DNA of 64,000 nucleotides from Streptomyces sp. NBC_01198 (GTDB lineage: Bacteria; Actinomycetota; Actinomycetes; Streptomycetales; Streptomycetaceae). The notes beneath the pieces were generated by a model. The model worked only from the letters and a program-made list of their open reading frames with translations. It did not search any database and was not told where the DNA came from. The first letter of the stretch is position 1. Each line of letters starts with the position of its first letter. Positions 1 to 8,640 of this stretch are shown here, piece after piece. The DNA lies in the NCBI RefSeq assembly GCF_036010485.1, contig NZ_CP108568.1, positions 992,001 to 1,056,000 of the forward strand, written 5' to 3'. A program made the translations under genes and the position numbers.

Positions 1-60
1 CGCCGGCCGCGGCCTGGGTCGTTACGCGGGTTCGGGGAGGCGACAGGCGGCACGGGCGGG

Positions 61-174
61 ATGAGCACCACCGTACTGATCAGCGCGTTCCTGCGGGACG
101 ATCGACAGGGCAGCGATGAACGCACCGCGATGACCAGGCCCTGCGACGCGCCGATCAGTTCGCGCAACCTTTGA
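61..174 (+). other. short open frame of doubtful status at window edge
   Basis: The first 249 bases hold no gene I can support. An open frame of 37 codons runs from an ATG at 61 to a TGA at 172-174, but it has no convincing ribosome binding site, no recognisable motif and an arginine-rich translation typical of non-coding high-GC frames. The stretch may be the end of a degraded gene lying to the left of the window. Confidence 0.15.
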
Positions 175-249
175 CTGCACGGCGGCGCGCGCCACCGGGA
201 CAGGCGAACCTCCGTACAGGACGTAGCAGCCTCGCGGGCCGAGGTGTGG

Positions 250-1233
250 TCAGGTCGTCAGGAGGAGACGGCCGCCCACGCCGCCTTCTTCCAGGAGGCG
301 GTGGGCCTCGGCCACCTCGGACAACGGCAGGGTCCGGGCGTCGATGGCGACCAGGCCCTGGCGGACGGCCTCCAGTGCACCCCGGGCGGCGGGGCGTACC
401 ATGTCCGGGCGATTGGGGAGGTAGAAGCCGATCGAGAAGCCGAGCAGGGCGTGGTTGGCGCCCCACAGGGCATTGGTCGGCACGGTGTGCTCCCAGTCTC
501 CGCTCGCGTTGCCCACCAAGAGCATCCGGCCCAGCGGCGCCATCACCCGCAGGCTGTCCGTGCGCACCTGTCCGCCGACGGGGTCGATCACCACGTCGAA
601 GCGCTGTTCGCCGAGCGTGTCGGCGAAATCGTCACTCGATACGACCTCGTCGTACGGAAGCGTGGACGCCTGCGCCTTGGCCAGCGAGGCGCGCCGCGCG
701 GTACCGACCACTCGGGCAGCCCCGAGACCGCGCGCCACGCCGGGAAAGGTGGAGGCCAGACCGCCCAGGGCGCCGTGCACCAGAACCCGCTCGCCCTGCT
801 TGAGGTGGGCCACCTCGGTCAGCGCCAGGTAGGCAGTGGCCGCGTTGGGCACAGCCGCCACCGCCGCCGCCGGATCCACGCCGGATCCCTCCAGGCTCAC
901 GGTCAGCGCCGCGTCCACGACGGAGATCGACGCGTAGCCGCCCTCGGCGCCGGTGCCGGACAGCGTCACCACAGCTTCCCCGACGCGGAAGTCCGTGACC
1001 CCCTCGCCCAGCGCCCGGACGGTGCCTGCCACTTCGAGCCCCGGTACGTAGGGGGGCTGCGGCATGCCCTCCCGCTCCTGGTAGAGGCCCTGCCGGATGT
1101 AGACGTCGACCAGGCCGACGGCCGCGTGGCTGACGTCGATCGCGATCTCGCCGGGACCCGGGACCGGGTCCGGGAGCTCGGTGAGCTCGAACACGCCGGG
1201 TTCCCCGAAGCGTGACACGACTGCTGCTTGCAT
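250..1233 (-). CDS. zinc-free MDR-family NADPH:quinone oxidoreductase-like protein
   Basis: This 327-residue protein belongs to the medium-chain dehydrogenase/reductase family, quinone oxidoreductase branch, which reduces quinones or activated alkenes with NADPH in the cytoplasm. The N-terminal GroES-like half (about 1-120) carries the conserved VPGLEVAGTVRALGEGV segment. The Rossmann half starts near residue 140 with HLKQGERVLVHGALGGLAS, the family's nucleotide-binding turn. I see no structural-zinc cysteine cluster, as expected for quinone reductases. The gene is transcribed away from a TetR regulator whose 21-bp operator lies between the two start codons, so that regulator very likely controls it. 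The exact substrate cannot be read from sequence. Confidence 0.88.
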   Translation of the reverse strand: MQAAVVSRFGEPGVFELTELPDPVPGPGEIAIDVSHAAVGLVDVYIRQGLYQEREGMPQPPYVPGLEVAGTVRALGEGVTDFRVGEAVVTLSGTGAEGGYASISVVDAALTVSLEGSGVDPAAAVAAVPNAATAYLALTEVAHLKQGERVLVHGALGGLASTFPGVARGLGAARVVGTARRASLAKAQASTLPYDEVVSSDDFADTLGEQRFDVVIDPVGGQVRTDSLRVMAPLGRMLLVGNASGDWEHTVPTNALWGANHALLGFSIGFYLPNRPDMVRPAARGALEAVRQGLVAIDARTLPLSEVAEAHRLLEEGGVGGRLLLTT

Positions 1234-1273
1234 CTCGAACTCCTCTACACAACGTCATTGCGTTACGGAAAGC

Positions 1274-1294
1274 TAACACAATCAGATTGCGTTA
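1274..1294. promoter_or_regulatory. palindromic operator between oxidoreductase and TetR genes
   Basis: Two 9-base arms, TAACACAAT and ATTGCGTTA, face each other across CAG with a single mismatch, giving a 21-bp palindrome. A third copy of the arm, ATTGCGTTA, sits at 1257-1265 and forms a second inverted repeat with the middle arm. The element lies between the divergent starts at 1233 and 1305 and ends 11 bases before the regulator's start, the normal place for a TetR autoregulatory operator. Confidence 0.75.
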
Positions 1295-1304
1295 TGGTGG
1301 AGCC

Positions 1305-1955
1305 GTGCAACCGAGAGCCCGTTCAGCCGCGGCGAAACTCCAGCGCGTAGAAGACCTGCTCGACGCCGCTCGCGTACTGGCGGCCGAGCGCGGGGGTGTA
1401 CGCCACGTCACCTTGGCCGGGATCACGAAATCGATCGGCCTGCATCCCTCGGCCGTCCTGCGCTACTTCGCGAGCAAGGAAGAGCTGCTGCTCGAACTCG
1501 CGGAGCGCGGCTGGCGCGAGTGGAGCGAGAGCCTCGACGTCCACCTGGAAGGAGTCCGGGGTCTTCCGCCCCCCGGGACCGCGGCAGCGGTGGCGACCAC
1601 CCTGACGTCAATGCCGCTGTTCTGCGACCTGCTCACCCACGTGCCGCTCAGCCTCGAAGGCGACGTCGGCATCGAACGCGCCCGTCGCTACAAGGCCAAC
1701 TCCTTCGCGGCCTACGACCAGGCCGTCGCATGCCTGACGCGATCGGGCACCTTGTCCACGGCGCAGGTCCAGGACCTCGTCACCGTCGCACTGGGGGTGA
1801 CGGCCAACCTCTGGCAGATCTCCCACCCCACCCCCACGCTGGCCCACCTCTACACGCAGGAACCACGCTGGGGCCACGCCGCCCTCGACTTCGCACCCCG
1901 CCTCATGCGCCTCCTCCAGGCCACCGCCATCGGCCTCGCCGCCCAGGGCGAGTGA
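1305..1955 (+). CDS. TetR/AcrR-family transcriptional regulator
   Basis: This 216-residue protein has the TetR layout: a helix-turn-helix at about residues 15-65 (LQRVEDLLDAARVLAAERG, then SIGLHPSAVLRYFASKEELL), followed by an all-helical ligand domain. I chose the GTG at 1305 because the helix-turn-helix starts just after it and a GGTGGAG sequence precedes it; the frame is open further upstream but runs through the operator. It most likely represses the divergent quinone oxidoreductase and itself. The ligand is unknown. Confidence 0.87.
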   Translation: MQPRARSAAAKLQRVEDLLDAARVLAAERGGVRHVTLAGITKSIGLHPSAVLRYFASKEELLLELAERGWREWSESLDVHLEGVRGLPPPGTAAAVATTLTSMPLFCDLLTHVPLSLEGDVGIERARRYKANSFAAYDQAVACLTRSGTLSTAQVQDLVTVALGVTANLWQISHPTPTLAHLYTQEPRWGHAALDFAPRLMRLLQATAIGLAAQGE

Positions 1956-2127
1956 TCACCGGCAGTCCCCGGCGCGATGCCTGTCCCCGGCCGGCCGGTC
2001 CTTGGGACGTCGAGGTCCGTTGCCGCGGTCGGGCCATCTCCCTCGCGGCAGCCATCCTGGGCATCCGGAGCCCCGAGTCATCCCTCTGCGCCGGATGCCC
2101 CTTGAGGGGCCGCAGCCTGAGCTGTTG

Positions 2128-2493
2128 TCAGCCTTTGACCAGGCAGAAGGGATGCCCAGCTGGGTCGGTGAGGACCCGCCATCTCACATCCGGCTGGTGA
2201 TCCGGTTTCCCCGCGCCCAGTTCCAGCAGACGGGCCTCGGCGTCGTCCAGGTCGTCAACCTTGAAGTCGAAGTGGAACTGCTGAGGCAGGCTCTGATCGG
2301 GCCAGCGGGGCGCACGATAGTCGTCGACCCGCTGGAATCCGATGAAGAGGCCGTCCTCACAAGTGAGACCGGCGAAGTCGGCATCGGACTTCGGATGAGG
2401 TTCGAGGCCGGTGGCCTGCTGATAGAACGCCGCCAGAGCCAGCGGATCAGGGCAATCGAGGGTTATCGCGGTCAACGTCATCTGCAGGGGCAT
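2128..2493 (-). CDS. VOC-family (glyoxalase/dioxygenase fold) protein
   Basis: This 121-residue single-domain protein has the vicinal oxygen chelate fold. Typical segments are ITLDCPDPLALAAFYQQATG at the start, QQFHFDFKVDDLDDAEARLL in the middle and DPAGHPFCLV at the end. Small Streptomyces proteins of this type are usually annotated as glyoxalase-like or bleomycin-resistance-like, and their real substrates are mostly unknown. It stands alone, between the TetR gene and the MarR gene, with no operon partner. Confidence 0.82.
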   Translation of the reverse strand: MPLQMTLTAITLDCPDPLALAAFYQQATGLEPHPKSDADFAGLTCEDGLFIGFQRVDDYRAPRWPDQSLPQQFHFDFKVDDLDDAEARLLELGAGKPDHQPDVRWRVLTDPAGHPFCLVKG

Positions 2494-2675
2494 GGCACCT
2501 CGCGGACCGATCGACGGATCTTCGTGACGCCAACCCTAAGGCTTCTCCCGTAGCTGATCATCGAGCAGACGCGGGCTGATCCGGGGTCTTCGAACGTGGT
2601 CGGGTCGAGGTCGGCGCCGCCGAACCCCGACCGGTGATACATAAAGACTTCATATAAATCTGCTATGCTTCAGGC

Positions 2676-3134
2676 ATGAGTCGCCGAGACGCCGCGCACG
2701 GCGCATCCGATGCCATCCCGTCAGCCCTCTACGGTCTGGCCACCAGGGCCGTGAGACGCCTCCCTCGCGACATGAGCCTGACCTCAGCCGCCACCTTGGC
2801 CACCCTGGAAAAGACCGGTCCGCGACGGATCACCGATCTGGCGGTCACCGAGGGCGTCACCCAGCCCGCGATGACCGTCCTGGTCCGGGTGATGGAGGAA
2901 TCCGGGCTGGTCGAGCGGAAGGGCGACCCGTCCGACAGGCGGGTCACGCTGGCGTGCCTGACCGAGGCCGGCGCGTCGTATGTCCGGACGCGACGCCAGG
3001 CGGGCGTCGACGCGTACGCGCGGTTGGTCGACAAACTCACCGATGACGAGGTCGAGGCCCTGGCAGCAGCGCTTCCGGCCCTACTGCATCTGGCAGAGCT
3101 CGAAAGTCACGCAGGAGAGGAGTCGGACCGGTGA
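2676..3134 (+). CDS. MarR-family transcriptional regulator
   Basis: This 152-residue winged-helix protein is of the MarR family. The recognition region reads ITDLAVTEGVTQPAMTVLVR and the wing contains RKGDPSDRRVTLACLTEAG, the usual DxRxxxxxLT signature. The MFS gene begins inside its stop codon (GTGA at 3131), so both proteins come from one transcript and the regulator most likely represses the pump. The ATG at 2676 has only a weak AGG before it. A TATGCT hexamer lies 6 bases upstream, which would suit a leaderless message. The unusually AT-rich stretch 2638-2670 is the likely promoter and operator. Confidence 0.9.
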   Translation: MSRRDAAHGASDAIPSALYGLATRAVRRLPRDMSLTSAATLATLEKTGPRRITDLAVTEGVTQPAMTVLVRVMEESGLVERKGDPSDRRVTLACLTEAGASYVRTRRQAGVDAYARLVDKLTDDEVEALAAALPALLHLAELESHAGEESDR

Positions 3135-4615
3135 CCGCGCCCCAGGCTCACGACCAGCCCATGAGCACTCCCCCGATACCTTCCGAGGCACGTCTGCTGG
3201 TCCCCGCCCTGATGTTCATCGCCCTGGTCGTGGCAGCGGTCGCCAGCCTCGGGACGCCGCTCATCACCAGCGTGGCGACCACGTTCCACGTCTCCCTCGA
3301 CAGCGCGCAGTGGACGCTGACCATCGCCCTGCTCAGCGGCGCCGTAGCCACCCCCGTCCTCGGCCGGCTCGGAGCCGGTCCGCACCGGCGGGCCACGACT
3401 CTCGCCACGCTGGCGATCGTCGTCGTCGGCAGCGCGCTCACCGTGCTGCCGCTGCCGTTCGCCTGGCTGCTCGTGGGCAGGGCGGCCCAAGGCGTCGGAC
3501 TCGGCCTCACAGCGCTGATGATGGGCGTGGCCCGCGACCATCTTCCCGAGGAGCGCAGCGCGGGCGTGATCGCGCTGATCTCGGTGGTCTCCATCATCGG
3601 GGCCGGCGTCGGCTACCCGCTGGCCGCGCTGCTCGCCGAGTTCGGCGGACTGCGGGCCGCGTACGGCCTCGGCCTGCTCGTCACCGCCGTCGCCTTCGTG
3701 ACCGCGTGGCGCTCGATGCCCGCGGCTCCCGAAGGCCGCTCCGCTCACGTGAACGTGACCGGTGCGCTCGTCCTGGCGGGTGGACTGCTCATCGTCCTGT
3801 TCCTGGCCGGCGAGCGGAGCCTGTGGAGCCGGCACCTCGCCGTGGCGGTGTCCCTTGCCGTCGCCGCCGTACTCCTGCTCTGCGTCTGGACCGTTTCCGA
3901 ACTGCGAAGCAGGACGCCCCTGATCGACGTCCGGGCGGTACGGCACCCGGCGGTCGCCGGGGCGAACATCGCGATGTTCGTCGGCGGGAGCGGCATGTAC
4001 CTCCTGCTCACGCTCATCACCCGCTACGCGCAGACGCCGCACAGCGCCGGCTACGGCTTCGGACTGAGCACCTTCGTGGCGGGGCTGGTCCTCATCCCGT
4101 TCTCCGTGCTGGGGTTCGTCGCCGGCAAGCTCACCCCACGGGTCCGCGAACGGATCGACGGCCCCCTGCTCCTGGCCGGCAGTGCCGCCATCGTCGGCGG
4201 CGGGTTCGTCCTGTTCGCCGCCGCCCGGTCCAACCTGGCCGAACTGCTCGCGGCGATGAGCGTGCTGGGCTTCGGCGTCGGCAGCTTCTCGGCCGCCATG
4301 CCCGGCGTCATCCTGGCCGTCACCCCCAAGAGCGAGACGTCGAGCGCCATGAGCTTCAACTACGTGGTCCGCAGCGTCGGGTACTCCCTGGGCAGCGCCA
4401 TCGGCGGTCTGGTCCTGGCCGCCGGCACCACCACGGGCCACCTCTTCCCGGACGACGCCGCCTACACGACCGCGGCGCTGGTCGGCGTCGCCGCGATGGC
4501 GGTCACAGCGATGGCCAGCCTCGCCCTCGCCCGCCGACGCTCACCCGAGACCGATCCGAGCACGGCCCCAGCGGGTGTGCCGGGCCTGGGCCGGTCGAGT
4601 CGAACCGGAACCTGA
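3131..4615 (+). CDS. MFS transporter, DHA2-like drug efflux type
   Basis: This 494-residue integral membrane protein has about 14 hydrophobic segments. It carries the DHA motifs: SLDSAQWTLTIALLSGAVAT in helix 2, a glycine/arginine loop (GRLGAGPHRR) and a helix-5 type AGVGYPLAALL segment. Members of this family export drugs or metabolites using the proton gradient. It overlaps the MarR gene by 4 bases, a standard drug-inducible repressor and pump pair. The substrate is unknown. Confidence 0.88.
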   Translation: MTAPQAHDQPMSTPPIPSEARLLVPALMFIALVVAAVASLGTPLITSVATTFHVSLDSAQWTLTIALLSGAVATPVLGRLGAGPHRRATTLATLAIVVVGSALTVLPLPFAWLLVGRAAQGVGLGLTALMMGVARDHLPEERSAGVIALISVVSIIGAGVGYPLAALLAEFGGLRAAYGLGLLVTAVAFVTAWRSMPAAPEGRSAHVNVTGALVLAGGLLIVLFLAGERSLWSRHLAVAVSLAVAAVLLLCVWTVSELRSRTPLIDVRAVRHPAVAGANIAMFVGGSGMYLLLTLITRYAQTPHSAGYGFGLSTFVAGLVLIPFSVLGFVAGKLTPRVRERIDGPLLLAGSAAIVGGGFVLFAAARSNLAELLAAMSVLGFGVGSFSAAMPGVILAVTPKSETSSAMSFNYVVRSVGYSLGSAIGGLVLAAGTTTGHLFPDDAAYTTAALVGVAAMAVTAMASLALARRRSPETDPSTAPAGVPGLGRSSRTGT

Positions 4616-4726
4616 GGATCGACGCCGTCCGACTTCGACGCCGTCCCCGTCGGCTCGCTGGCCCACAGCGCGCCGGCATGGATTCGAGCATGCTTCCGAG
4701 CATCAATTCCGAACACAGGAGGAACC

Positions 4727-5020
4727 GTGGCCAAGGGCTACTGGGTCAGCGCCTACCGCACCATTGCGGACCCCGAGAAGCTGGCTGCCTACAACAAGCT
4801 TGCCGGTCCAGCCGTCAAGGCCGCGGGCGGCCGGGTGCTCGCCCGCGACGGCCGGGTCGTCGCACACGACGCCGGAATCGCCGGGCGCACCATCCTGATC
4901 GAGTTCGACAGCTTCGAACAGGCGGTCGCCGCACGGGCGAGCGCGGCCTACCAGGAGGCGCTGGCCGCACTTGCCGACGGCGTCGAGCGCGACTTCCGGA
5001 TCATCGAAGGCCTCGACTGA
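4727..5020 (+). CDS. DUF1330-domain protein
   Basis: This 97-residue protein matches the DUF1330 family, small ferredoxin-like alpha/beta proteins. It has the usual opening KGYWVSAYRTIADPEKLAAY and the central GRTILIEFDSFEQAVA. A good ribosome binding site (AGGAGG) precedes the ATG. It follows the MFS gene by 111 bases on the same strand and may be cotranscribed. No enzymatic role has been established for this family that I can invoke. Confidence 0.88.
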   Translation: MAKGYWVSAYRTIADPEKLAAYNKLAGPAVKAAGGRVLARDGRVVAHDAGIAGRTILIEFDSFEQAVAARASAAYQEALAALADGVERDFRIIEGLD

Positions 5021-5301
5021 CACTCGACGCCGGCGGGCGTGCGTTCGCCGAGGTTCCAGCGGCCGATGCCGGTCATCAGGGCGGGCGTTATCGATCCGTG
5101 CCATCACGCCGACCGGCATCGACCGCGTAGTCCTGTCCTCCGCTTTCGATGTTCGCTTTCGCTCTCCGGTAGACGCGTTGTCCCGGCGGCTCCGAGGTCC
5201 TGTTCTGGTCATCGCGTCGGAGAGTCAGATCCGCCTCTATCGCACCTCCGGCGCCGTGCTCAGCCCGTGCTCGAACGACCCGAGTGTGCTGAACGTAACG
5301 G

Positions 5302-5629
5302 TGTGACAGCAGTCCTCAATTGCACCGCAGTCAGCCCTGGGCCTGTCTCCATTCCTCTGCTCATCCTGAAGTTCTCCGACAAATCGTCGATGGCAGCCTG
5401 GCTTGACCGTACGCAGGAACCATCGGCATCCAGCCGGAACTGCCTCGGCGGTAACTACCAGGGCCTCTGGTCCGGCGGCGGAGTGGCGTGCCGGCTCGAA
5501 GACCCCGGGGACCTGCGCATTTTCTGGACCGACTCGGCCGACCTGATCGGTGCGATCGCGGACGGCCCGCAAGACGACTCGCTCATCGCGTGGTGGCAGG
5601 CCAACTGCCAGTTCGTCACCAGGAGATGA
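5302..5629 (+). pseudogene. 3' remnant of a larger gene (kinase-associated C-terminal domain type)
   Basis: The 763-base gap 5021-5783 holds one stretch with protein-like content. From about 5302 the frame encodes VTAVLNCTAVSPG and then about 90 residues ending WWQANCQFVTRR, including KFSDKSSMAAWLDR, CLGGNYQGLWSGGG and RIFWTDSADLIGA. This resembles the extracellular C-terminal domain found on some actinobacterial serine/threonine kinases and lipoproteins (paired cysteines, a GxW repeat, a terminal tryptophan motif). Upstream of 5302 the same frame becomes arginine/serine-rich non-coding sequence and I see no start or kinase domain. I therefore call it a truncated gene end. Could also be a very small secreted protein lacking a signal. 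Confidence 0.4.
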
Positions 5630-5792
5630 TCACGACGACGTGGAGTTGCCGAAGGGGCCTGGCCTCGCCCATCCGCGACCGGCCGGAGGACCGACCCGCA
5701 GATCGGAGGACGTTGGCGGCCACCTGGTGAATACCGGCCCAATTGGCTAGGTTGCCCTGACCTGGTCCGATTCTCACAGGGGAGTGCCGGCC

Positions 5793-6737
5793 GTGCGGCA
5801 ACAGCACAAGACCTTCCGGTCGATCGAGGTCGGCGACGGTGGTGACGGGCGGTGGGCCGCCTACGCCCGGGCCTTGTGGCAGGAGATGGAGGGCTTGCTG
5901 ACCGAGGAGGGCCGGACTCCGCAGGGCGCGGACCGAGTTCAGGCGCTGTTCCGTGCACACATGCCAGAGCTGGTCCCGGTTCTGGACCGCCTGGCCGGCC
6001 AACTCGACCAGCCCAAGGCGGAAGCCTTCCTCACCCACGCGGCACTGCGGCCGTTCTCCCCGGGCTGCACCCAGATCGGCCAGAACGGCACTCTGCTGCG
6101 CAACTACGACTTGCCGCCCGACCAGTGCGAGGGGGCCATCGTCTCCACGTGCTTCCTGCGCCCCGTGATCGGGATGCAGGACATGCTGTGGGGCTTGCTG
6201 GACGGGATGAACGACGCGGGTCTGGCGGTCTCGCTCACCTGGGGCGGACGTTCCGCCTACGGAGACGGCTTCTCCATTCTCATCGTGGTGCGCTACCTGC
6301 TGGAGACGTGCGACACCGTCGATGAGGCGGTCGACAGGCTGCGGTCCCTGCCGGTCGCCGTCCCCCAAAACCTCACCCTTGTCGATCCGGTGAAGGCGGT
6401 GACGGTGTTCGTGGGACCGGATATGTCACCGATGCTGGCACCGGACGCCTGCGCCGCCAACCACCAGCACCTGCCGGTGACCGACGAGCAGGAGCGGGCC
6501 TTGCAGACGCAGGAGCGGCTGAGCGCCATTCGCGCCGCGGGTACGGACGTGGCGGCGATGCTGAAACCGCCGCTGTACCGATCCGTCGACGAGCAGGGGT
6601 CCAGAACCCTCTACACAGCCCACTACCGGCCCGTCGAGGGTCGGGTGACGTACTACTGGCCCGGTGAGTCCTGGCACCAGTGCTTCGAAGACTTCACACC
6701 CGGATCCCGCACCGTGACCTTGGGCCCGGCCAGTTGA
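5793..6737 (+). CDS. C45-family Ntn hydrolase-like protein (acyl-CoA:6-APA acyltransferase fold)
   Basis: This 314-residue protein resembles peptidase family C45 and choloylglycine-type N-terminal nucleophile hydrolases. The key segment GCTQIGQNGTLLRNYDL places a cysteine (residue 92) before the beta strands, where the family's processed nucleophile sits; LLRNYDL and the later GMNDAGLAVSLTWGG are further family signatures. In characterised members the chain is cleaved before the cysteine to expose it. The GTG at 5793 follows AGGGGAG at a normal distance; a GTG at 5784 abuts the binding site and is less likely. The substrate (an amide such as an acyl amino acid) is unknown, and no operon partner is present. 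Confidence 0.75.
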   Translation: MRQQHKTFRSIEVGDGGDGRWAAYARALWQEMEGLLTEEGRTPQGADRVQALFRAHMPELVPVLDRLAGQLDQPKAEAFLTHAALRPFSPGCTQIGQNGTLLRNYDLPPDQCEGAIVSTCFLRPVIGMQDMLWGLLDGMNDAGLAVSLTWGGRSAYGDGFSILIVVRYLLETCDTVDEAVDRLRSLPVAVPQNLTLVDPVKAVTVFVGPDMSPMLAPDACAANHQHLPVTDEQERALQTQERLSAIRAAGTDVAAMLKPPLYRSVDEQGSRTLYTAHYRPVEGRVTYYWPGESWHQCFEDFTPGSRTVTLGPAS

Positions 6738-6994
6738 GAGGCCTCCCGGACCCCCGCCCAAGCGGCAGACACTCAGCTCAAGGTCCCCGTAGTTGAGACG
6801 ATCGTTGATCCGCGGCCGGCCGACCGCCGGTCGGGAAGGCCGGCTCCGGCATCGGTCTCCGCCCGTAGCGGTCGCCGGGAACCCGCGTCGCGTGCGCCTG
6901 AGTCGGGCGGCAGCACCGGGTCGACGACCGATCAGGAATTCTCTGGATTGGCCGGTGGATCCGGGGGCAAGCGCGCTCTGGGAGGTTGATCATC

Positions 6995-7165
6995 ATGGCA
7001 CCGTTGCTCATTGTTCTTCTGCTGGCGCTGCTCCTTATCGGCGCGGGATTCGCAGTGAAGTTGCTTTTGTGGATCGGCATTGTGGTGCTGGTCCTGTGGG
7101 CGCTCGGGTTCCTCGTGCGCTCCACCGGTCCCAGCGGAAACCGCGGCCGCTGGTACCGCTGGTAG
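6995..7165 (+). CDS. small hydrophobic membrane protein (56 aa)
   Basis: A GGAGG at 6981-6985 leads into an ATG at 6995 and a 56-codon reading frame. The protein is almost entirely hydrophobic, with two helices (about residues 3-20 and 23-42, rich in Leu, Ile, Val), and ends in the basic aromatic tail GRWYRW. Streptomyces genomes commonly carry such a conserved small hydrophobic protein beside general-stress genes, but its function is not known. Its neighbour, 149 bases downstream on the same strand, is the stress protein CsbD, which fits a stress-response role. Confidence 0.75.
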   Translation: MAPLLIVLLLALLLIGAGFAVKLLLWIGIVVLVLWALGFLVRSTGPSGNRGRWYRW

Positions 7166-7314
7166 GCAGCCGGCCGCAGCCCCGGTGCGGTGGACAGATC
7201 CGGACCCGTGGCAGCCAACGACATTCGGGATGACCTCGAACGCAAAACGGCCCGACCTTCCGATGAGGTCAGTTCGTGCGGGACCGTCACAATACTGCGA
7301 AGGGAAATCACATC

Positions 7315-7506
7315 ATGAGCGACAACGGTAAGCTGAACGCCAAGGTCGATCAGATCAAGGGCAAGGTGAAGGAGACCATCGGCCACGCGGTCGGCAACGA
7401 GCGCCTGGAGGCCGAGGGCCGGGCAGAACAGGCGGGGGCCGACGTCCGCCAGGCGGGCGAGAAGGCCAAGGACGCCGCCAAGGACGTCTTCCACCCGCAC
7501 GACTGA
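7315..7506 (+). CDS. CsbD-family general stress protein
   Basis: This 63-residue, highly charged, alanine/lysine/glutamate-rich helical protein matches the CsbD family. It contains the conserved KVDQIKGKVKETIGHAVGN and ERLEAEGRAEQAGAD segments. CsbD proteins are induced by general stress sigma factors in many bacteria; the molecular role is unknown. The ATG at 7315 is preceded by GAAGGGA. An inverted repeat just after the stop codon should end transcription. Confidence 0.92.
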   Translation: MSDNGKLNAKVDQIKGKVKETIGHAVGNERLEAEGRAEQAGADVRQAGEKAKDAAKDVFHPHD

Positions 7507-7519
7507 ACTTGCGGGTCAC

Positions 7520-7557
7520 ACGTGCCCGTCCGGAGGAACACCTCTGGGCGGGCACGT
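7520..7557 (+). terminator. intrinsic terminator after csbD-type gene
   Basis: A perfect 9-bp stem (ACGTGCCCG at 7520-7528, CGGGCACGT at 7549-7557), with further GGAGG/CCTC pairing in the loop, lies 14 bases after the CsbD stop. No U-run follows, as is usual in streptomycetes. The remainder of the 324-base gap to 7830 shows nothing recognisable. Confidence 0.7.
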
Positions 7558-7830
7558 CGTGTGTGTCCCCCGATGGTGAACCATCAACGCCGGCGCCACA
7601 TGTGCCCGCAGCCGGCCGGCAGGGCCGCTGCCTCGTCGCCTGACCAGCGCGAATCATGTGTCGGTCTCCGCGGTGTGGGACATGTTCACGCTTGCGCCTG
7701 CGGCTGGACGGCCAGAGCGTCGGCTTCAGAGTGGGCGACCGGGTGTTCCTGGCGCACCGCGGCACCGGCTCCCGGCGGACGCGTTGCGGCGGGTGTGGGG
7801 GGGGAATTCTGAAGGGAGCGGCCCGCACGG

Positions 7831-8640
7831 TCAGCCGGAGTAGGGTCCGCGCACAATGCTCCTGCCGGAGTGGGCCGGGCTTCCGTTGTAGGCCTGGGCC
7901 GAGACGTCGACGACCGTGTAGTCGGAGAGGTCCACGTTGTCCGGTACCGGCAGGACGGCGTGCCCGTCCGGGCCGAGCACGCCCATGGATATGAGCTTCT
8001 TGTGGTTGCGGTCCATCAGCCACACCTCGAAGTAACCAGAGGTCTTGGGCAGTCCGTGGACAGTGATGTCCAACTTGCGATGGCCCGCCGTGTCCCCCAG
8101 ACGCACCGACCCGACAGCCGCAGGTATCAGCGGTTTCAGGGGCTCGGCCGGCCCTGCGACGGCCGGCCTGTCGTGGTCCGAGAGCCACCAGGTGGCGCCA
8201 CTGCCGGCTGCGGCACCGAGGAGCGCGGCACACGCGGCCAGGGCAACAGCCGCCCGGGTGAGTGGCCGACGGATTCGCCGCGCGGTCTCACTGTGCTGGT
8301 CAGACTGCGAGTGCCGGTCGTACTGCTCGTGCCGCGAGTGCCAGTCGTACTGCTCGTGCCGCGAGTGCCGTTCCTGCTCCCCCGCCATGGACGGCGCAAC
8401 CGGTTCCGGGCCGTCGAAGGTCAGACCGAGCTCGGCGGAGATGCCCGCCCACACCTCGTCGGGGGGTGTCGCGAGGGGCGCGTCGCCAGGTGTGGCCGAG
8501 CGCGCGGCGCCGACCGCTCTGCGCAGCGCGTCGAGCTCCGCCGTGCAGCGGGGGCAGCCGCCCAGGTGAGCCGATTCGGTGTCCGACGGCGCTTCTCCGA
8601 GGGCCAGCATGGCCAGTGTCTCCTGATCAGTGTGCTGCAC
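7831..8640 (-). CDS. zinc-motif anti-sigma factor, RskA-like
   Basis: This 269-residue membrane protein should hold the adjacent ECF sigma factor inactive. Its N-terminus carries the ZAS-type motif HLGGCPRC (H-x3-C-x2-C, about residue 27). A single transmembrane segment (AAVALAACAALLGAAAG) lies near residue 150, and the extracytoplasmic C-terminal half (FEVWLMDRNHKK, then a GPDG turn) matches the RskA domain. Between motif and membrane is a short tandem repeat, SRHEQYD twice, encoded by two 27-base copies at 8317-8370. The GTG start at 8640 overlaps the end of the sigma gene by 14 bases, so the two are translationally coupled. Confidence 0.87.
   Translation of the reverse strand: MQHTDQETLAMLALGEAPSDTESAHLGGCPRCTAELDALRRAVGAARSATPGDAPLATPPDEVWAGISAELGLTFDGPEPVAPSMAGEQERHSRHEQYDWHSRHEQYDRHSQSDQHSETARRIRRPLTRAAVALAACAALLGAAAGSGATWWLSDHDRPAVAGPAEPLKPLIPAAVGSVRLGDTAGHRKLDITVHGLPKTSGYFEVWLMDRNHKKLISMGVLGPDGHAVLPVPDNVDLSDYTVVDVSAQAYNGSPAHSGRSIVRGPYSG
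8317..8370. repeat. two tandem 27-bp copies inside the anti-sigma gene
   Basis: The unit beginning GTCGTACTGCTCGTGCCG occurs at 8317-8343 and 8344-8370 with only the last base different. It encodes the His/Arg/Glu-rich spacer (SRHEQYD repeated) between the zinc motif and the membrane helix. Slippage at such a repeat would lengthen or shorten the spacer without a frameshift. Confidence 0.85.
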
